Source: Gammaproteobacteria bacterium | GTDB taxonomy: Bacteria; Pseudomonadota; Gammaproteobacteria; Pseudomonadales; Azotimanducaceae | Reading direction: 5' to 3' | Length of the DNA stretch: 64,000 nt | Assembly: GCA_005799745.1 (NCBI GenBank) | Contig: SYFY01000203.1 | Coordinates: 1-64,000, forward strand | Shown here: positions 16,796-25,659 of the stretch, piece by piece | Layout: the number at the start of each line of letters is the position of its first letter | How positions within the stretch are numbered: position 1 is the first letter of the stretch | Notes under the pieces: generated by a model | What the model was told of the DNA's origin: nothing | The model's database searches: none | The model's input: only the letters and a program-made list of their open reading frames with translations | Made by a program: the position numbers and the translations under genes

Positions 16796-17308
16796 TTTGC
16801 GCCCATGAATCATCGCCGCGATCAAGTTTTGCCGCTCACGCCATGAGGCAAACAACACACCGCTAATGTGTAGAACGACTGCGGCGATCAAGAGATCGGA
16901 TGACAACGTATGGGCATTGCCGACCCACTCTACGCCCCAGAATCGATCTGTTGTATACAACCACCCGGTGAAACTCACGAGAGTCAAGAACATCAACAAG
17001 GTCATCACCATCCAGGCACCTAGCGGGTTGTGACCGGCATTGGGCGAGGCGGAGGAGCCGGGTAGCTGGCGAAGGTAGATCAGGGTTTTCGTAGGCGAGA
17101 CGACGAAGGAATTGAATGCGTAAGGCGCCTCACCTAAGACACCCGTTACCACGCGCCAAACGACGACAACGAGTACCGCATAACCCAGCCACTCATGCCA
17201 CACGCCCTCAGCGTGCCGGGTTAACCAGGAAGTTACAGTCGTGCCCACCAGCAGCCAGTGGCCAATGCGGATGGCCAGCGGCCAGACGAACGTTCCAGCC
17301 ATCCGCAC
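16781..17308 (-). CDS. Cytochrome b561 family protein
   Basis: A 175-residue four-helix di-haem b-type cytochrome that would transfer electrons across the inner membrane. Haem-ligand histidines are seen in IRIGHWLLVG, HEWLGYAVLVVVVWR, PLGAWMVMTLLM and VLHISGVLF. The start is GTG 17308, six bases after the stop of the PepSY gene (an ATG at 17302 is also possible). The PepSY-cytochrome b561 pairing is common and suggests a small redox unit. Electron donor and acceptor are unknown. Confidence 0.85.
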   Translation of the reverse strand: MRMAGTFVWPLAIRIGHWLLVGTTVTSWLTRHAEGVWHEWLGYAVLVVVVWRVVTGVLGEAPYAFNSFVVSPTKTLIYLRQLPGSSASPNAGHNPLGAWMVMTLLMFLTLVSFTGWLYTTDRFWGVEWVGNAHTLSSDLLIAAVVLHISGVLFASWRERQNLIAAMIHGRKSEAR

Positions 17309-17313
17309 GGGAA

Positions 17314-17601
17314 TCAGTCTTCTTCGGTCGCAACCGGTGCGAAATCACGGGGATCGAAGTAGGCCTCGACCTTCTTGCCTTCATCGGTCACCGCATAAAC
17401 CTCATAACATCCGCCATCAACCTTGATCCTGCGCACTTGCCAGCCTTTCGCCTCAAGATCGGCTTGTAGTTGCTCCTGGGGTTTCCAATTGGCGGGGTCG
17501 CCGGAATCACAAGTAGCGAGGCCCGTTGCGGACGCTGCGGAGGAAACGAATGTCAGCAGCACCAAGCTGCATGCCGGAATGAACTTCACAATCAGCTCCA
17601 A
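17314..17601 (-). CDS. PepSY domain-containing periplasmic protein
   Basis: A 95-residue exported protein. A signal peptide (MELIVKFIPACSLVLLTFVSSAASA) is followed by a PepSY-type fold in which KGWQVRRIKVDGGCYEVYAVTDEGKKVEAYFDP is the core. Such proteins are thought to modulate partner proteins in the periplasm. It lies just upstream of cytochrome b561 in the same direction, so a shared mRNA is likely. Two cysteines (CDSGDP and GGCYEV) could form a disulfide. Confidence 0.8.
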   Translation of the reverse strand: MELIVKFIPACSLVLLTFVSSAASATGLATCDSGDPANWKPQEQLQADLEAKGWQVRRIKVDGGCYEVYAVTDEGKKVEAYFDPRDFAPVATEED

Positions 17602-17649
17602 ATACGGAGGATGAGGGAGTGGAGGAGGATACGGCGAGAACCCGTGTCT

Positions 17650-18092
17650 TTACCAGACCGGGGGTTTTGGACCTCTCTGTTTTTCGAGCGTCGCCAGGAA
17701 TCGCTCTTTGTCTATAGGAGAAATCATGATGGTTCGCCCGTGGCCATAGCGGATTTCGATACGATCGAGAGATAGTGCCGGGCTCGACAGGGGATTTCGT
17801 GTTGGTTTGATGGAGGTAATGCAGGAATGTCCACGTCCCAGCGGAACGGACCGCTACGGATTCGCAGGGTCGTGCCATCGACCGTGTAATGGGTTGCGAT
17901 GAGAAGCCATACCGCGAACCCTTCCGGGATTAGGGAGAACAGAAGCACCATGACGATCAATTGTGGGTTGTCGGCACCGACAACGGCTGTTACCGCAATC
18001 AGCGCAGTTGGTACTCCGAACAAAGCCAGGAGCAACCAAGCATCAACCTTGGAACGAAACACTTCAGGTTTTTCCATATCTCGAGACCTCAT
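17650..18092 (-). pseudogene. PH domain (bPH_4/DUF1200-like) membrane protein, frameshifted
   Basis: The N-terminal ~95 residues (MEKPEVFRSKVDAWLLLALFG, two hydrophobic segments, then THYTVDGTTLRIRSGPFRWDVDIPA) lie in the track's 17724-18092 frame. The natural continuation ITSIKPTRNPLSSPALSLDR, then IEIRYGHGRTIMISPIDKERF to PPVW and a stop at 17650, lies in another frame. One missing base near 17817-17820 explains the break. The family consists of short two-helix membrane proteins with a bacterial PH-like domain of unknown role. The start may be 18092 or the internal ATG at 18077, which has GAGG upstream. The sequence on both sides of the break is coherent, so sequence error is quite possible. 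Confidence 0.7.
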
Positions 18093-18330
18093 CCAGTGGC
18101 GACCAATCGCGAACAGGCGTCTTGCTGTGGTCGAGGCACGAGAGGATAGACGACCTGAGGATGTGTGGTCGATCTAGTGCCATCGAGCCGAATGGACGAT
18201 GTTGATTCACCTCCTGCTGGCCGCAAAAAAACGCCGGGCTCACTCCGTCTGCTGGTAGCTTACCGTCTCGACTTTGTTCACAATCCCAGCGTGACCCCTT
18301 GCGAGCCAAAGCGTCCGCGATCAAATCTGC

Positions 18331-20673
18331 ATGAACGGCGCCGATATTTCGCGCACATCTGCTGAGACGTTCTCCAGAACCGCCTCGTCGAGGAATCGAG
18401 CGGAAGGAGCTACGGGATCGGCCTTGCCTCGATCAGTGGAGCCACTTCAACCAGTGCTCCACGATGCGCGCATTCTCCTCGTGGACGACAAGCCCGAGCT
18501 TCTTGAGAGCCTCTATCAGCTCATCACGTTGCACGGTTACAACGCTGAAAAAGCGTTGGGTGGGCAGGCGGCGCTCGATGCCCTCGCAGATCAGAACTAC
18601 GACGTCGTCTTGCTCGACCTGATCATGCCGGGTGTCAGCGGCCACGATGTGCTCGATTTCGTCGCCCGCGAAAAGATTGATACGAAAATCATCGTGGTCA
18701 GCGGTGATGCTTCGTTCAGCGGTGTGAAACATGCCCTGCACTGCGGTGCCTTCGACTTTGTGAAGAAGCCGTATGACGCCGCGGAGTTGGTGGCCACCAT
18801 GGAAACAGCACTTCGCCAGGTGCGACTGGAAAATCGCAATCTGGATGTGGAGGCGCAGCTTCGTGCCAGTGAGGAGCTACACCGGTTCATCGTCAACAGC
18901 TCACCCGACCTCGTTTACATGCTCGACCGGAATGGGTGTTTTACTTTTCTCAACGACCGCCTCGCCCCCATGCTGGGGTTTGATAAACGCGATCTGATAT
19001 CGAGGCACTTTTCAGAGCTCGTTGACCCCGAATACCTTGATCTTGCAACCAACGTTTTTAATGAGCGGCGCGTTGGTTCACGCTCCGCACGTAACGTTGA
19101 GTTGAAGCTGCGCAGCACACTGAAGCGCCCCGGGTCACGATTCAGTGATGTTCAGTCAATCTGGGTCGAGTTGACCGCGCAGGGCGTGTACACCGATCCA
19201 CGTGATCGCAATCGTCAGACCTTTATTGGCACGTTTGGCACCATCCGTGACATCAGCGAACGTAAGGAAGCCCAGGAAGTGATTAACTTCCAGGCCTACC
19301 ACGACCTGCTGACGCACCTACCCAATCGCGCATTGCTGAAGGACCGGCTGGAACTGGCGATCACGCAGGGCTCACGTAACAAGGCCCGGCTCGCTGTAAT
19401 GTTCCTCGACCTCGACCGATTTAAGGTCGTGAACGACACGCTCGGTCATAGCATGGGTGACCGCCTTCTCAAGGCAGTAGCCAATCGGCTGCAGAGTTGC
19501 CTGCGTCGTGGTGACACGTTGTCCCGATTTGGTGGTGACGAATTTACTCTGCTGCTACCGGAGATCCGCACGCGGGATGACGTCGTCGTGATCGCCAGCA
19601 AGATCCTCGATCGACTCAATTCGCCCTTTGTCATCGATGGGCATGAACTTTTCGTAGGTGCCAGCATCGGCATCGCCATGTATCCGGAAGGTGGCAGCAG
19701 CGCGGATGCCTTGATTCAGAACGCTGACATCGCGATGTATCACATCAAGAGCCGCGGCAAGAACGGCTATCAGTTCTTTGCTGACGAGATGAACAACCGC
19801 TTCTCCACACGCCTGATTCTCGAGCGCGAACTGCGTAATGGTCTGACGCGTAACGAATTTGAAGTGTATTACCAGCCGCAGGTCTGTCTGCGAACTGGCC
19901 GCATTACAGGCGTTGAAGCACTGGTTCGGTGGCGGCATCCAGAACGTGGGATGGTTTCTCCAGGCGAGTTCTTGCCACTAGCGGAGGAAACCGGACTCAT
20001 CATTCAGCTGGACGAGTATGTTCAGCGGCGCGCATTTTGTGACGTCGCAGCCTGGGATCGCGCGGGTGTCGGCAATGTTCGTATTTCCGTCAACGTCTCT
20101 GCAGCGCAGATCGAAAAAGAAGGCTTCGTCGAACAAATCGTCGAAGCACTCAGAGGTGCTGGGCTTGACGCTTCCCGGGTCAAGGTGGAGATCACCGAGA
20201 ACACCCTGATGCAGGATATGTAGGTGATTCTTCCGAAGCTCAAGACGCTGCGTGGAGTCGGCGTGACCGTGGCTATCGATGATTTCGGGGCCGGGTATTC
20301 TTCACTCAGCTATCTGCGACAGTTCCCGGTGAATACGCTCAAGATTGATCGCAGTTTTGTCTGCGATATCCGCTAAGAAGAAGGTGAGGGTGAGGCCAGC
20401 ATCATTAATGCGATTGTGGCGATGTCGCGTGGGCTCAAACTCGATCTGATTGCCGAAGGGGTCGAAAACCGCACTCAACTCACCTATCTGCGAGAGCAGG
20501 GTGTGACTGAGGTCCAGGGATTCATCTTCTCCGAACCACTGCCGGCTGCGCAGATGTACGAAATGCTCAAGGCAGATCCCTTTGCCGAAATCGTGGTTTC
20601 AGAGGCGTCGAGCGAATCGACGCTCCCAACTGAGACCGGTTCTTCCATTCGGGAAGGGGCAACCGCTTCCTGA
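18331..20673 (+). pseudogene. REC-PAS-GGDEF-EAL signalling protein interrupted by two in-frame stop codons
   Basis: The reading frame would encode about 780 residues. A receiver domain (about 45-165) has phospho-acceptor Asp in DVVLLDLIMPGVSG. A PAS domain (about 185-310) opens with HRFIVNSSPDLVYMLD. The GGDEF domain (about 325-485) keeps an intact SRFGGDEFTLLL, and the EAL domain (about 500-770) contains ITGVEALVRW and LIAEGVE. It would make and/or degrade cyclic di-GMP under phosphorylation and PAS control. A TAG at 20221 follows TENTLMQDM, and a TAA at 20374 follows [11 protein letters not shown]. Both sit where family members continue, and the frame is otherwise open to 20673. A truncated product ending at 20223 would lose half the EAL domain but keep GGDEF. 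Confidence 0.8.
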
Positions 20674-20727
20674 CCGACTGGGCGCTGTCGTATAGTTCCC
20701 GCCCCTTTTCCAGCGATCATCACTGCC

Positions 20728-21966
20728 TTGAAAGGCTTTACCACCCGAATCGTTCATAGCGACCGCCAAGATCCCATTGAGCACGGGAGCTTGCAAAAGC
20801 CCGTGCATGCCACTGTGACGTACGGCTACGAAGATGCGCGTGATCTTGCGGCTGTCTTCCAGGGTCGAAAACCCGGCTTCACCTATGGTCGGCAAGGTAA
20901 TCCGACCGTCGAAGCCTTACAGAACAAAGTCACGCGGATGGAAGAAGGTGTTGCAACGGTGTGCTTCAGCACCGGCATGGCTGCGATCGGCACGATGCTG
21001 TTTGCGCTCCTGCGGCGCGGTGACCACTTTGTCTCGAGCTCGTTTCTCTTCGGCAATACCAACAGCCTCTTCAACAGTTTCACGACACAAGGCATCGACG
21101 TCAGTTTTGTCGACGCGACGAGCGTTGATGCAGTGCGCGAAGCGATCAGACCCGAAACCAAACTGATCTTTATAGAGACCATTGCCAACCCGGTGACGCA
21201 GGTATCCGCCCTTGAAGAGATCGGTGTGCTGGCCAAAGAACGTGGTTTGGTTTATGTCGTCGATAACACCATGACGTCGCCCTGGCTGTTCCAACCGAAG
21301 AATGTTGGCGCCAGCTTGATCGTGAATTCGTTGACGAAGTACATAGGTGGTCATGGCAACGCACTGGGAGGCGCGATCACTGAGACTGGCCTTTTCGACT
21401 GGCGATCATTCGAAAACCTCTACGACATCTACAAACAGGGTGATCCGCAGAAGTGGGCCGTCCAGCAGATCAAGAAAAAGGGCTTGAGGGATTTTGGGGC
21501 TGCGCTTGCACCAGAAGCGGCCCATCACATCGCTGTCGGTGCGGAAACCTTGGCGTTACGCATGGAGCGTCAATGTGCAAATGCGCAGCGACTGACCGAA
21601 TTTCTTGAGGCGCAGCCCTGGGTCAACGCCGTCTATTACCCTGGGCTCAAGTCACATCCACAACATCATCGGGCGAAGCATTTGTTCCGCCATCCCGGTG
21701 CGCTTTTCGGTTTTGAACTCTCCCATGAAGTGGATCTCTGGGCGTTCCTGAATGCACTCAAGGTGATCATCAAATCGAGCAATCTCGGCGATAACCGAAC
21801 ACTCGCCATTCCGGTGGCGCATACAATCTATTTTGAGATGGGGCCGGAACGTCGCGCGAGCATGGGCATTGATAATTCACTCATTCGAATTTCCGTAGGT
21901 ATCGAAGAGCCGGATGATCTCATCAACGATTTGAGTGATGCCTACGCGGCTATCGCCAAAATCTAA
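20728..21966 (+). CDS. Cystathionine gamma-synthase family PLP enzyme (O-acyl-homoserine sulfhydrylase or gamma-lyase type)
   Basis: A 412-residue cytoplasmic PLP enzyme of methionine/cysteine metabolism. The PLP lysine is in SLIVNSLTKYIGGHGN (near 208). Other family blocks are YGRQGNPTVEALQNKV, CFSTGMAAIGTML, FIETIANPVTQ and VVDNTMTSPW. It starts at TTG 20728, since the opening KGFTTRIVHSDR is the expected N-terminus and no ATG is available. A -10-like TATAGT lies about 30 bases upstream. The exact reaction within this family cannot be decided from sequence. An SDR gene and purC follow on the same strand. Confidence 0.85.
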   Translation: MKGFTTRIVHSDRQDPIEHGSLQKPVHATVTYGYEDARDLAAVFQGRKPGFTYGRQGNPTVEALQNKVTRMEEGVATVCFSTGMAAIGTMLFALLRRGDHFVSSSFLFGNTNSLFNSFTTQGIDVSFVDATSVDAVREAIRPETKLIFIETIANPVTQVSALEEIGVLAKERGLVYVVDNTMTSPWLFQPKNVGASLIVNSLTKYIGGHGNALGGAITETGLFDWRSFENLYDIYKQGDPQKWAVQQIKKKGLRDFGAALAPEAAHHIAVGAETLALRMERQCANAQRLTEFLEAQPWVNAVYYPGLKSHPQHHRAKHLFRHPGALFGFELSHEVDLWAFLNALKVIIKSSNLGDNRTLAIPVAHTIYFEMGPERRASMGIDNSLIRISVGIEEPDDLINDLSDAYAAIAKI

Positions 21967-21997
21967 TCGACTAACGATCATATTCAGCGGGGTACGT

Positions 21998-22762
21998 ATG
22001 GGCAGACTCGAAGGCAAAACCGCCATCATCACCGGTGGTGCCGGTGGCATTGGCAAAGCAGCCGGTGCACTCTTTGCGAAAGAAGGGGCCAATGTGTTGC
22101 TCGTAGATCTTTCAGAAGATGCCCTCAAAGCGGCGGTATCCGAGATTGGCAGCAATCGGGTCCATTGGTATGTGGGGGATGTGACCAAGGCGAAAGACAA
22201 CGATGGCATGGTCGCCGCAGCCAAAGAGAAGTTTGGTGGTGTTGACGTTTTTCTCGCGAATGCCGGCATTGAAGGTGATGTGAAGCCCATCGAAGAATAC
22301 GACGAAGCGCGGTTCGATCAGGTGATCGCGGTTAACGTGAAAGGTGTTTTTCTTGGCCTCAAGTCATCCATGCCCGCCATGCGCGAACGAGGGGGTGGTT
22401 CCATCGTCATCACGTCGTCAGTCGCGGGTGTTCAAGGCAGCCCAGGTGTCGCACCTTATGTCACCAGTAAACATGCTGTGATCGGCATGATGCGTTCGGC
22501 TTCCAAAGAAGGCGCGCCCCATAAGATCCGTGTTAACACGGTAAACCCATCGCCGGTGGAAACCCGAATGATGCGCAGCCTCGAAGAAGGCTTTATGCCC
22601 GGTCATGCCGATGTCGCCAAACAGGGTATGGCGAGCCGTATCCCGCTCGGCCGTTATGGCATGCCGGAAGAAATTGCCCAGGTCATGTTGTTTCTCGCCA
22701 GTGATGATTCAAGTTGGGTGACAGGTAGCGTCTACCTCGCCGATGGCGGTAGTACGTCCTGA
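21998..22762 (+). CDS. Short-chain dehydrogenase/reductase
   Basis: A 254-residue NAD(P)-dependent SDR. It has the nucleotide-binding TGGAGGIGKAAG near residue 11, the NAG motif in LANAGIEGD, catalytic Ser in IVITSSVAGVQG, and catalytic YVTSK (near 157). The C-terminal VTGSVYLADGG is typical. ATG 21998 is preferred over the track start because GCGGGG lies six bases upstream and the family N-terminus begins there. The substrate is unknown. It is probably co-transcribed with purC (21-base gap) although the functions look unrelated. Confidence 0.88.
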   Translation: MGRLEGKTAIITGGAGGIGKAAGALFAKEGANVLLVDLSEDALKAAVSEIGSNRVHWYVGDVTKAKDNDGMVAAAKEKFGGVDVFLANAGIEGDVKPIEEYDEARFDQVIAVNVKGVFLGLKSSMPAMRERGGGSIVITSSVAGVQGSPGVAPYVTSKHAVIGMMRSASKEGAPHKIRVNTVNPSPVETRMMRSLEEGFMPGHADVAKQGMASRIPLGRYGMPEEIAQVMLFLASDDSSWVTGSVYLADGGSTS

Positions 22763-22783
22763 CGGATTTACAGAGTTTCTCTC

Positions 22784-23716
22784 ATGAAAGAAGCGTTGCT
22801 CCGTACTGAACTTGATCTGCCCAATCGCCGCAGTGGCAAAGTGCGCGACCTCTACGATGTACCTATGGCCGATGGCAGCCATGCAGTATTGATCGTTGCT
22901 ACGGACCGCATCAGTGCCTTTGATGTGGTGATGGCCAATGGCTTGCCTGGAAAAGGCATCGTGCTGACGCAACTTTCGCGCTTCTGGTTCGACAAATTCA
23001 AAGACGTGATTCCAAACCATCTCATCTCCATGGATGTAATGGATGTGCCCGGTTTGACCGATGCGGCTCGCCATGTTTTGGATGGGCGCATCATGTTGTG
23101 CCGCAAGGCGGAAATCCTGCCGATAGAGTGTATCGCCCGGGGTTACATCACGGGCAGCGGATGGGTCGACTATCAATCGAGTGGCTCCGTGTGTGGCCAG
23201 ATACTGCCGACCGGGCTTCGCAACAGCGATCGTCTGGCGGAGCCGATCTTTACACCGGCAACCAAGGCTGCGAGTGGCCACGACCAGAACATCAGCTTTG
23301 AAGAAGCTGTCGCGGTGATCGGTGAATCACACATGCGCTTCATGCGTAAAACGACACTTGACCTCTATGCGCGTGCGCGTGACTACGCTGCATCGCGTGG
23401 AATCCTGCTTGCCGATACCAAGTTTGAATTTGGTTTATTGCCCGGCGCGACGACACCGATTCTGGTCGATGAGATTTTTACGCCTGACAGTTCGCGCTTC
23501 TGGCCAGCGGATGATTGGGAGCTGGGTCGCGAGCAGCGAAGCTTCGATAAACAGATTGTGCGCAACTACCTCGAAACACTGGTGAAAGCCGGCCGGTGGG
23601 ACAAGACGCCACCAGGACCGCGTCTGCCCGAAGACGTGATTGAGCGAACCTTGGCGCGTTATCTCGAAGCTCATGAACGATTGACCGGCGCCGCGCTTGA
23701 TCTCTCGAAGTACTGA
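22784..23716 (+). CDS. purC: Phosphoribosylaminoimidazole-succinocarboxamide synthase
   Basis: A 310-residue SAICAR synthetase, step 8 of purine synthesis, joining CAIR and aspartate using ATP. Family signatures are GKVRDLYDV near the N-terminus, LIVATDRISAFDVVM, IECIARGYITGSGW, and LADTKFEFGL with LVDEIFTPDSSRFWP. The length is of the longer, yeast-like subtype. The start ATG 22784 follows the SDR stop by 21 bases. purN occurs separately at 57.9 kb. Confidence 0.95.
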   Translation: MKEALLRTELDLPNRRSGKVRDLYDVPMADGSHAVLIVATDRISAFDVVMANGLPGKGIVLTQLSRFWFDKFKDVIPNHLISMDVMDVPGLTDAARHVLDGRIMLCRKAEILPIECIARGYITGSGWVDYQSSGSVCGQILPTGLRNSDRLAEPIFTPATKAASGHDQNISFEEAVAVIGESHMRFMRKTTLDLYARARDYAASRGILLADTKFEFGLLPGATTPILVDEIFTPDSSRFWPADDWELGREQRSFDKQIVRNYLETLVKAGRWDKTPPGPRLPEDVIERTLARYLEAHERLTGAALDLSKY

Positions 23717-23725
23717 GTCTCTGGT

Positions 23726-24061
23726 GTGGATTGGACGACCTATAAATCGATCGCTGCGCGAGCAGATGTCTGCTCGCGTGAATTGATTGATTGGTCCGCT
23801 CGACGAGTAACGAACCCAGCAGTACGAGAAGCGCTGACGGACTGTCTTCGTGGAAAGCCCTGGGAGCGACCAACCGATGCGGTCCAGGACCCACGTGTCG
23901 ATCTTTTCACGGTGAGCTTCCACGAACCACACATCTCGGGGCTGATTGTCGCGCTGGAACATTGCGACGACGCGGGCACAAAGAGAGGCCGTCATGCGAT
24001 CATCGTCTGGCGCGAATATCGTCATTTTATTCATCAGTTAACTGGAGGAGAGGTCACTCAC
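23726..24061 (+). CDS. Hypothetical ORF, in frame with and reading into the downstream gene
   Basis: A GTG-started frame, beginning 10 bases after purC, encodes about 112 residues (DWTTYKSIAARADVCSREL, DPRVDLFTVSFHEPHISGL, REYRHFIHQLTGGE). It has no stop before the next start codon, so it continues in frame into the limonene-epoxide-hydrolase-like gene. A TAA in the +1 frame at 24039 could be the true end if a single base is missing or extra. The GGAGGAGAGG ribosome site for the next gene lies within it. The composition looks like a real protein, but no function is recognised. The gap would otherwise be about 345 bases of empty sequence, unusual here. Confidence 0.45.
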
Positions 24062-24442
24062 ATGCAAGCAGCAGATACCGTCAACCGATTAATGGCCGCG
24101 TTCGACAACCGGGACGTCGATGGCATCGCGGGTTGTTTCGCGCCCAACGCCCTCTACCACAACATTCCGATGGAACCAGTAACCGGGGTTGATGCCATCA
24201 AGGCCTCGCTCGCTCCGTTCATGGGCATGGCATCGGAAGTGAAATTCGAAGTGTTGCGCAGTGTGACCAATGGCAACGTCGTGATGAATGAGCGAATCGA
24301 CCGTTTCAACATGGGCGGCAAGTGGCTCTCCATTGCCGTCATGGGCGTTTTTGAAGTAGGTCCTAATGGCATCACCGCGTGGCGCGACTACTTTGATCTG
24401 GGTCAATTCCAGTCGCAGATGGCTGCGATCCAAGGCGGCTGA
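24062..24442 (+). CDS. Limonene-1,2-epoxide hydrolase family / SnoaL-like protein
   Basis: A 126-residue small alpha+beta barrel protein of the limonene-1,2-epoxide hydrolase family, which open an epoxide with water. The catalytic Arg-Asp pair is visible in NERIDRF (near 85) and the third acid in AWRDYFD (near 108). A GGAGGAGAGG ribosome site sits eight bases before ATG 24062, which supports this start over the longer in-frame ORF. A biotin carrier and crotonase follow, so a substrate linked to acyl-CoA or isoprenoid breakdown is possible, but this is inference. Confidence 0.8.
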   Translation: MQAADTVNRLMAAFDNRDVDGIAGCFAPNALYHNIPMEPVTGVDAIKASLAPFMGMASEVKFEVLRSVTNGNVVMNERIDRFNMGGKWLSIAVMGVFEVGPNGITAWRDYFDLGQFQSQMAAIQGG

Positions 24443-24463
24443 TTCGATTTCGGAGCAATTCAG

Positions 24464-24685
24464 ATGGCACGACATGAAGTTGAAAGCGAAGTCGCGGGGT
24501 CGGTGTGGAAAGTCGAGGTGGTCGTGGGAGCAACGGTTGCCAAAGGGGACGTACTCATCATCCTGGAATCCATGAAAATGGAGATCCCTGTAGAAAGTCC
24601 GGTGAACGGGGTAGTTGAGGAAATCCTCGTGAAACCCGAAGACCAAGTGGCGGAAGAGCAGGTGTTGGTGATCGTGCGGAGCTAA
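24464..24685 (+). CDS. Biotin/lipoyl attachment domain protein (biotin carboxyl carrier type)
   Basis: A 73-residue stand-alone biotinyl domain. The modification site is ESMKMEIPVESP near residue 36, with flanking hammerhead strands EVAGSVWKVEVVVGATVAKGD and VEEILVKPEDQVAEEQVLVIV. It would carry CO2 as carboxybiotin between a biotin carboxylase and a carboxyltransferase. The likely partner, a carboxyltransferase, is encoded 1 kb downstream. No biotin carboxylase gene is in the window. Such 70-residue single-domain carriers are known next to acyl-CoA carboxylase genes. Confidence 0.88.
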   Translation: MARHEVESEVAGSVWKVEVVVGATVAKGDVLIILESMKMEIPVESPVNGVVEEILVKPEDQVAEEQVLVIVRS

Positions 24686-24756
24686 CGTTCTCCGAATCGC
24701 CCGACAAAACCCGTGTTCGAGAGCCTGTGTTAAGGTACGCGCCCGGCCCGCCGGTA

Positions 24757-24789
24757 ACCCGCTGCAGCCGGGTAGCTCGCTTAAGCGAG
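24757..24789 (+). promoter_or_regulatory. Two tandem hairpins in the crotonase leader
   Basis: The 136-base gap between the biotin carrier and the crotonase holds ACCCG-CTGCAGC-CGGGT, followed at once by the perfect palindrome CTCGCTTAAGCGAG. Together they would form adjacent RNA stems about 35 bases before the start codon. There is no T-run, so simple termination is unlikely. A role in mRNA stability or as a protein-binding site is a guess. Confidence 0.35.
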
Positions 24790-24821
24790 TAGCCTGCTGA
24801 AACTTCTGGAGATCAGAGATC

Positions 24822-25640
24822 ATGACTGAGTTAGTTACTATAGCTGTTGAAAACGGTGTTGCCGATGTGCGCCTCAATCGCGCTGACAAATACAACGCAC
24901 TCAGCCCCGAGATGTTCTCCGCGATCATCGCTGCAGGGGAAAAACTGCAGAACGCCAAAGATGTTCGAGCAGTAGTGATCTCCGGTAATGGTCCAGGATT
25001 CTGTGCAGGCCTCGACATGACGAGCATGCAGGGTCTTGGTAAAGGCAGTGGTGGTGATAGCGGTGGCGGCACACCAAATCTGCTCCGCCGCGACATGGAA
25101 CGACCGGAGAATCATGCACAGCGACCGGCGTTTATCTGGCGCAAGATTCCGGTGCCTGTGATCTGTGCGATTCACGGGGTCGCCTATGGTGGTGGTATGC
25201 AGATCGCCCTTGGTTCCGATATTCGTATCGCGGCACCGGACGCCAAGATGTCAGTGATGGAGATCAAGTGGGGACTGATCCCCGATATGGGCATCACGCA
25301 GTCGCTTCGGGATGTTGTGCCGATGGATGTGGCCAAGGAACTCACCTTCACGGGCCGTATTCTCTCCGGTACCGAAGCGAAGGAGCTTGGACTCGTCACT
25401 TACGTCGATTCCAATCCGCTACAGCGTGCGCTGTCGATCGCTCGGGAAGTCGCGGGCAAGAACCCGGATGCCATTCGTCGCGGCAAGGAGCTCTTTGAGA
25501 AGAGCTGGCGTGCCGAACCACGTGAAGGTCTTGAACTCGAAGCGAAACTGCAGATGGAGCTCATTGGTTCTTCCAACCAGGCAGAAGCCGTGAAAGCCAA
25601 CTTCGAGAAACGCGCGCCAAACTTCAAAGACCCCGCATAG
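24822..25640 (+). CDS. Enoyl-CoA hydratase/isomerase (crotonase) family protein
   Basis: A 272-residue crotonase-fold enzyme acting on acyl-CoA thioesters. The oxyanion-hole segments are NGPGFCAGLDMTSM (near 63) and HGVAYGGGMQIALGSD (near 116). Glutamates equivalent to the two hydratase catalytic residues are seen in MEIKWGLIPD and DVAKELTFTG, so hydratase activity is plausible. A Gly/Ser-rich loop (GKGSGGDSGGG, near 75) is unusual for the family. ATG 24822 has GGAGA upstream. It is followed by a carboxyltransferase 20 bases downstream and so is probably part of a fatty or branched acyl-CoA degradation operon. Confidence 0.88.
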   Translation: MTELVTIAVENGVADVRLNRADKYNALSPEMFSAIIAAGEKLQNAKDVRAVVISGNGPGFCAGLDMTSMQGLGKGSGGDSGGGTPNLLRRDMERPENHAQRPAFIWRKIPVPVICAIHGVAYGGGMQIALGSDIRIAAPDAKMSVMEIKWGLIPDMGITQSLRDVVPMDVAKELTFTGRILSGTEAKELGLVTYVDSNPLQRALSIAREVAGKNPDAIRRGKELFEKSWRAEPREGLELEAKLQMELIGSSNQAEAVKANFEKRAPNFKDPA

Positions 25641-25659
25641 GGCGGTTGGTCCGTAAGGC

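Noticed and set aside
23435-24034. 199-residue minus-strand ORF over purC and the following gap
   Set aside because: It is antisense to purC, has no family motif and its composition matches a shadow frame.
24089-25096. 335-residue minus-strand ORF over the epoxide-hydrolase-like, biotin carrier and crotonase genes
   Set aside because: It is a shadow of three well-supported plus-strand genes and has no recognisable domain.
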